From Verrucomicrobiaceae bacterium (GTDB lineage Bacteria; Verrucomicrobiota; Verrucomicrobiia; Verrucomicrobiales; Verrucomicrobiaceae), in the NCBI GenBank assembly GCA_016795465.1, contig JAEUHK010000031.1, forward strand, positions 1-64,000: 64,000 bases of DNA, written 5' to 3'. Under the pieces are notes generated by a model that worked only from the letters and a program-made list of their open reading frames with translations, ran no database searches and was not told the DNA's origin. The position numbers were made by a program, and so were the translations under genes. Shown here piece by piece: positions 62,732-64,000 of the stretch (position 1 is its first letter; each line of letters begins with the position of its first letter).

Positions 62732-63718
62732 ATGGCCTCCAAGTCATCACCCACATCCAAAGAAGTCCATGAAGAACGCAATGATTTCATGAAGGACCTG
62801 GTTTATCGAGATGGATGGGTTGAGCTTCACTTTGTCGGCAACACCAAAAAAGTTGACCCAGTGGGATTACCCGATGGAAACCTGATTGCGACGCTGGGTG
62901 GATACTCCCTGTATTCCGGGGACGGCGAGCCAAGACCACCCAACAAGAAATTTGCCACCTTAACTCGATCTGATGCCGATGTGATCTGCAAACTTCTTGC
63001 CTCAGGGATATACTGCATGTTGATCGCTGATAGTGGGAGCAAGAGGCCATCAGATGGATTCATGGTGAAGTATACCGATTGGGTCACTGCTCAGCACCAA
63101 CTCAAGACATGTGACATCGCAGCAATACCTGCGCTGCAACTAGAAGCGAAAACTGGATTCTCCCATTCTGTCGGTGTCCTCAGGCTATACAAACGGACCA
63201 AACTTACCTGCACTCACATTTTCTACCGCCCATGGGCTAGTCATGTTTGGTCAATTACGGCAGGCCAAGTTCGCGAAGCCGATGTTCACGAAGCCGATGT
63301 TCAGCCTGCCTTACATGATGATGCTTCAAAGATTTGGCGCCCAACTTCATTCAAAACCTTCCCATTGGATCAGAAGCACAAAAGACTACTGCTCATTAGC
63401 TTCTTCGCCGGTTTCTGGAGAAGTCAGAACCTGATCAAAAATAGCAAAAAGTGTGCACAAACGATTGGTGATCTGCTTGGCGATAGTTCCATCCGACCGA
63501 GTGCAGTAAGCGCTGATCTCGCCGAAGCAGGTTGCCGCCCTCTATCCCCTTCCTTGGCCCTTCGCCTCTTTCGCGAGCTTATCGCCGAAGCGCGCTCACT
63601 ACTCTCCAAACGCACTCGCCCTGTGTCGAGAAACCAGACGTTTGTCCTGTTGCTTGCAATGGTGGAGCCTGAGCTATTCAGCTCAGAGCTTCTAAAGGAT
63701 TTCATCAACAAGGACTGA
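62732..63718 (+). CDS. Orphan protein of the integrated element
   Basis: 328 residues, no family recognised. Predicted soluble, with an N-terminal alpha/beta portion and a helical C-terminal third. A five-residue near-repeat (ADVHE ADVQP after EADVH) interrupts the middle. It starts 2 bases after the integrase stop (a TTG six bases earlier is also possible), so it is probably cotranscribed with the integrase. It is AT-richer than the core genes. A function in the element is likely but unknown. Confidence 0.65.
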   Translation: MASKSSPTSKEVHEERNDFMKDLVYRDGWVELHFVGNTKKVDPVGLPDGNLIATLGGYSLYSGDGEPRPPNKKFATLTRSDADVICKLLASGIYCMLIADSGSKRPSDGFMVKYTDWVTAQHQLKTCDIAAIPALQLEAKTGFSHSVGVLRLYKRTKLTCTHIFYRPWASHVWSITAGQVREADVHEADVQPALHDDASKIWRPTSFKTFPLDQKHKRLLLISFFAGFWRSQNLIKNSKKCAQTIGDLLGDSSIRPSAVSADLAEAGCRPLSPSLALRLFRELIAEARSLLSKRTRPVSRNQTFVLLLAMVEPELFSSELLKDFINKD

Positions 63719-63807
63719 TGCCCCCCGTGCTTTGTGAAGGTCACGTTAGCCTTCGGAGTTGGTTTCTTGCAGCAGATGACATTTGCAAGACGCTTTGAGG
63801 CCATGGC

Positions 63808-63835
63808 TTGTTGAGCGCTTTGATTTGTGGATAAT
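63808..63835 (+). promoter_or_regulatory. Candidate sigma-70 promoter
   Basis: TTGTTG, 16 bases, GATAAT. The -10 element ends 12 bases before the start at 63848, so a transcript from it would be nearly leaderless. It lies in the 129-base gap after the orphan gene. Confidence 0.35.
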
Positions 63836-63847
63836 GTCCTCGGCGTC

Positions 63848-64000
63848 ATGAAGAACGACGCCAACAACAGCCAAACACAAACATCGCCATCTATCCGCCC
63901 GGAATGGCTCCAGTTGCCAAAAAGCGGCCGACGCTGCCCAATCACAGGGCTCTCTCGCTCGAAGCTGAATGAACTCGTGCTGCCCACTCAAGACAACAGG
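63848..64000 (+). CDS. AlpA/excisionase-like protein, partial
   Basis: The first 51 codons of a gene that runs off the right edge. WLQLPKSGRRCPITGLSRSK is the opening of short AlpA-like or excisionase-type winged-helix proteins that occur next to tyrosine recombinases. It would regulate excision of the element. Only the N-terminal half is visible. Confidence 0.6.
   Translation, partial: MKNDANNSQTQTSPSIRPEWLQLPKSGRRCPITGLSRSKLNELVLPTQDNR

Overview
The window looks like a chromosomal segment from a member of the Verrucomicrobiota, close to Prosthecobacter/Verrucomicrobium-type genomes. The base composition is GC-rich by eye. Secreted sulfatases, a Planctomycete-type cytochrome c protein with DUF1549/DUF1553, a DUF1501 protein, a NIPSNAP protein, an SGNH esterase, a PQQ-like beta-propeller and squalene-cyclase-type repeats are families that co-occur in that phylum. 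The taxonomic call is inference from gene content; no rRNA gene was seen.

Layout. 0.1-7.0 kb: two sulfatases in one minus-strand unit, a hypoxanthine phosphoribosyltransferase with a MoaD-like protein, a TauE-type permease half, a NIPSNAP protein and a membrane protein. 7.2-19.3 kb: a DUF4175-like envelope protein, a MazF/PemK-type toxin-antitoxin pair, two secreted proteins and a 1584-residue metzincin protease with PKD domains. 19.4-26.4 kb: an accessory region. A large exported protein carries five tandem pseudopilin-like repeats. Its 3' end plus about 450 bp of downstream repeat mosaic is duplicated 2.1 kb away, with small orphan genes between and after the copies. 26.6-37.2 kb: a thioredoxin-fused envelope protein, a frameshifted Tat-exported isomerase, deoC, and a DUF1549/DUF1553 + DUF1501 pair split by a YhcG-type nuclease gene. 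37.2-42.2 kb: a TetR regulator and a DevBCA-TolC-type exporter operon, both preceded by the same 15-bp palindrome. 42.2-48.0 kb: mtnA, a cNMP-binding protein, a lipoprotein with leucine-rich repeats and a four-gene envelope operon. 48.1-49.0 kb: an AT-richer gene joining a PLD nuclease to a DpnI-like winged helix. 49.0-55.9 kb: a complete F1Fo ATP synthase operon (atpBEFHAGDC). 56-61.3 kb: a voltage-gated-type ion channel, a DUF4337-like protein, a roadblock-like pair, amt and an SGNH esterase. 61.4-64 kb: the left end of an integrated element, made of a tRNA/tmRNA 3' fragment, a tyrosine recombinase, an orphan gene and an AlpA-like gene running off the window.

The most unusual theme is the repeat content. 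Short tandem repeats with a 7-base period, often as inverted arms, occur between genes, at five of the seven junctions inside the ATP synthase operon, and in frame inside the export signals of two consecutive secreted proteins; a third has a period-9 array just after its membrane anchor. Separate palindromic elements of about 58 bp sit in frame inside a sulfatase and a DUF1553 gene. Heptanucleotide repeats are known from cyanobacteria; their use here as coding sequence and operon spacers is the main item to check.
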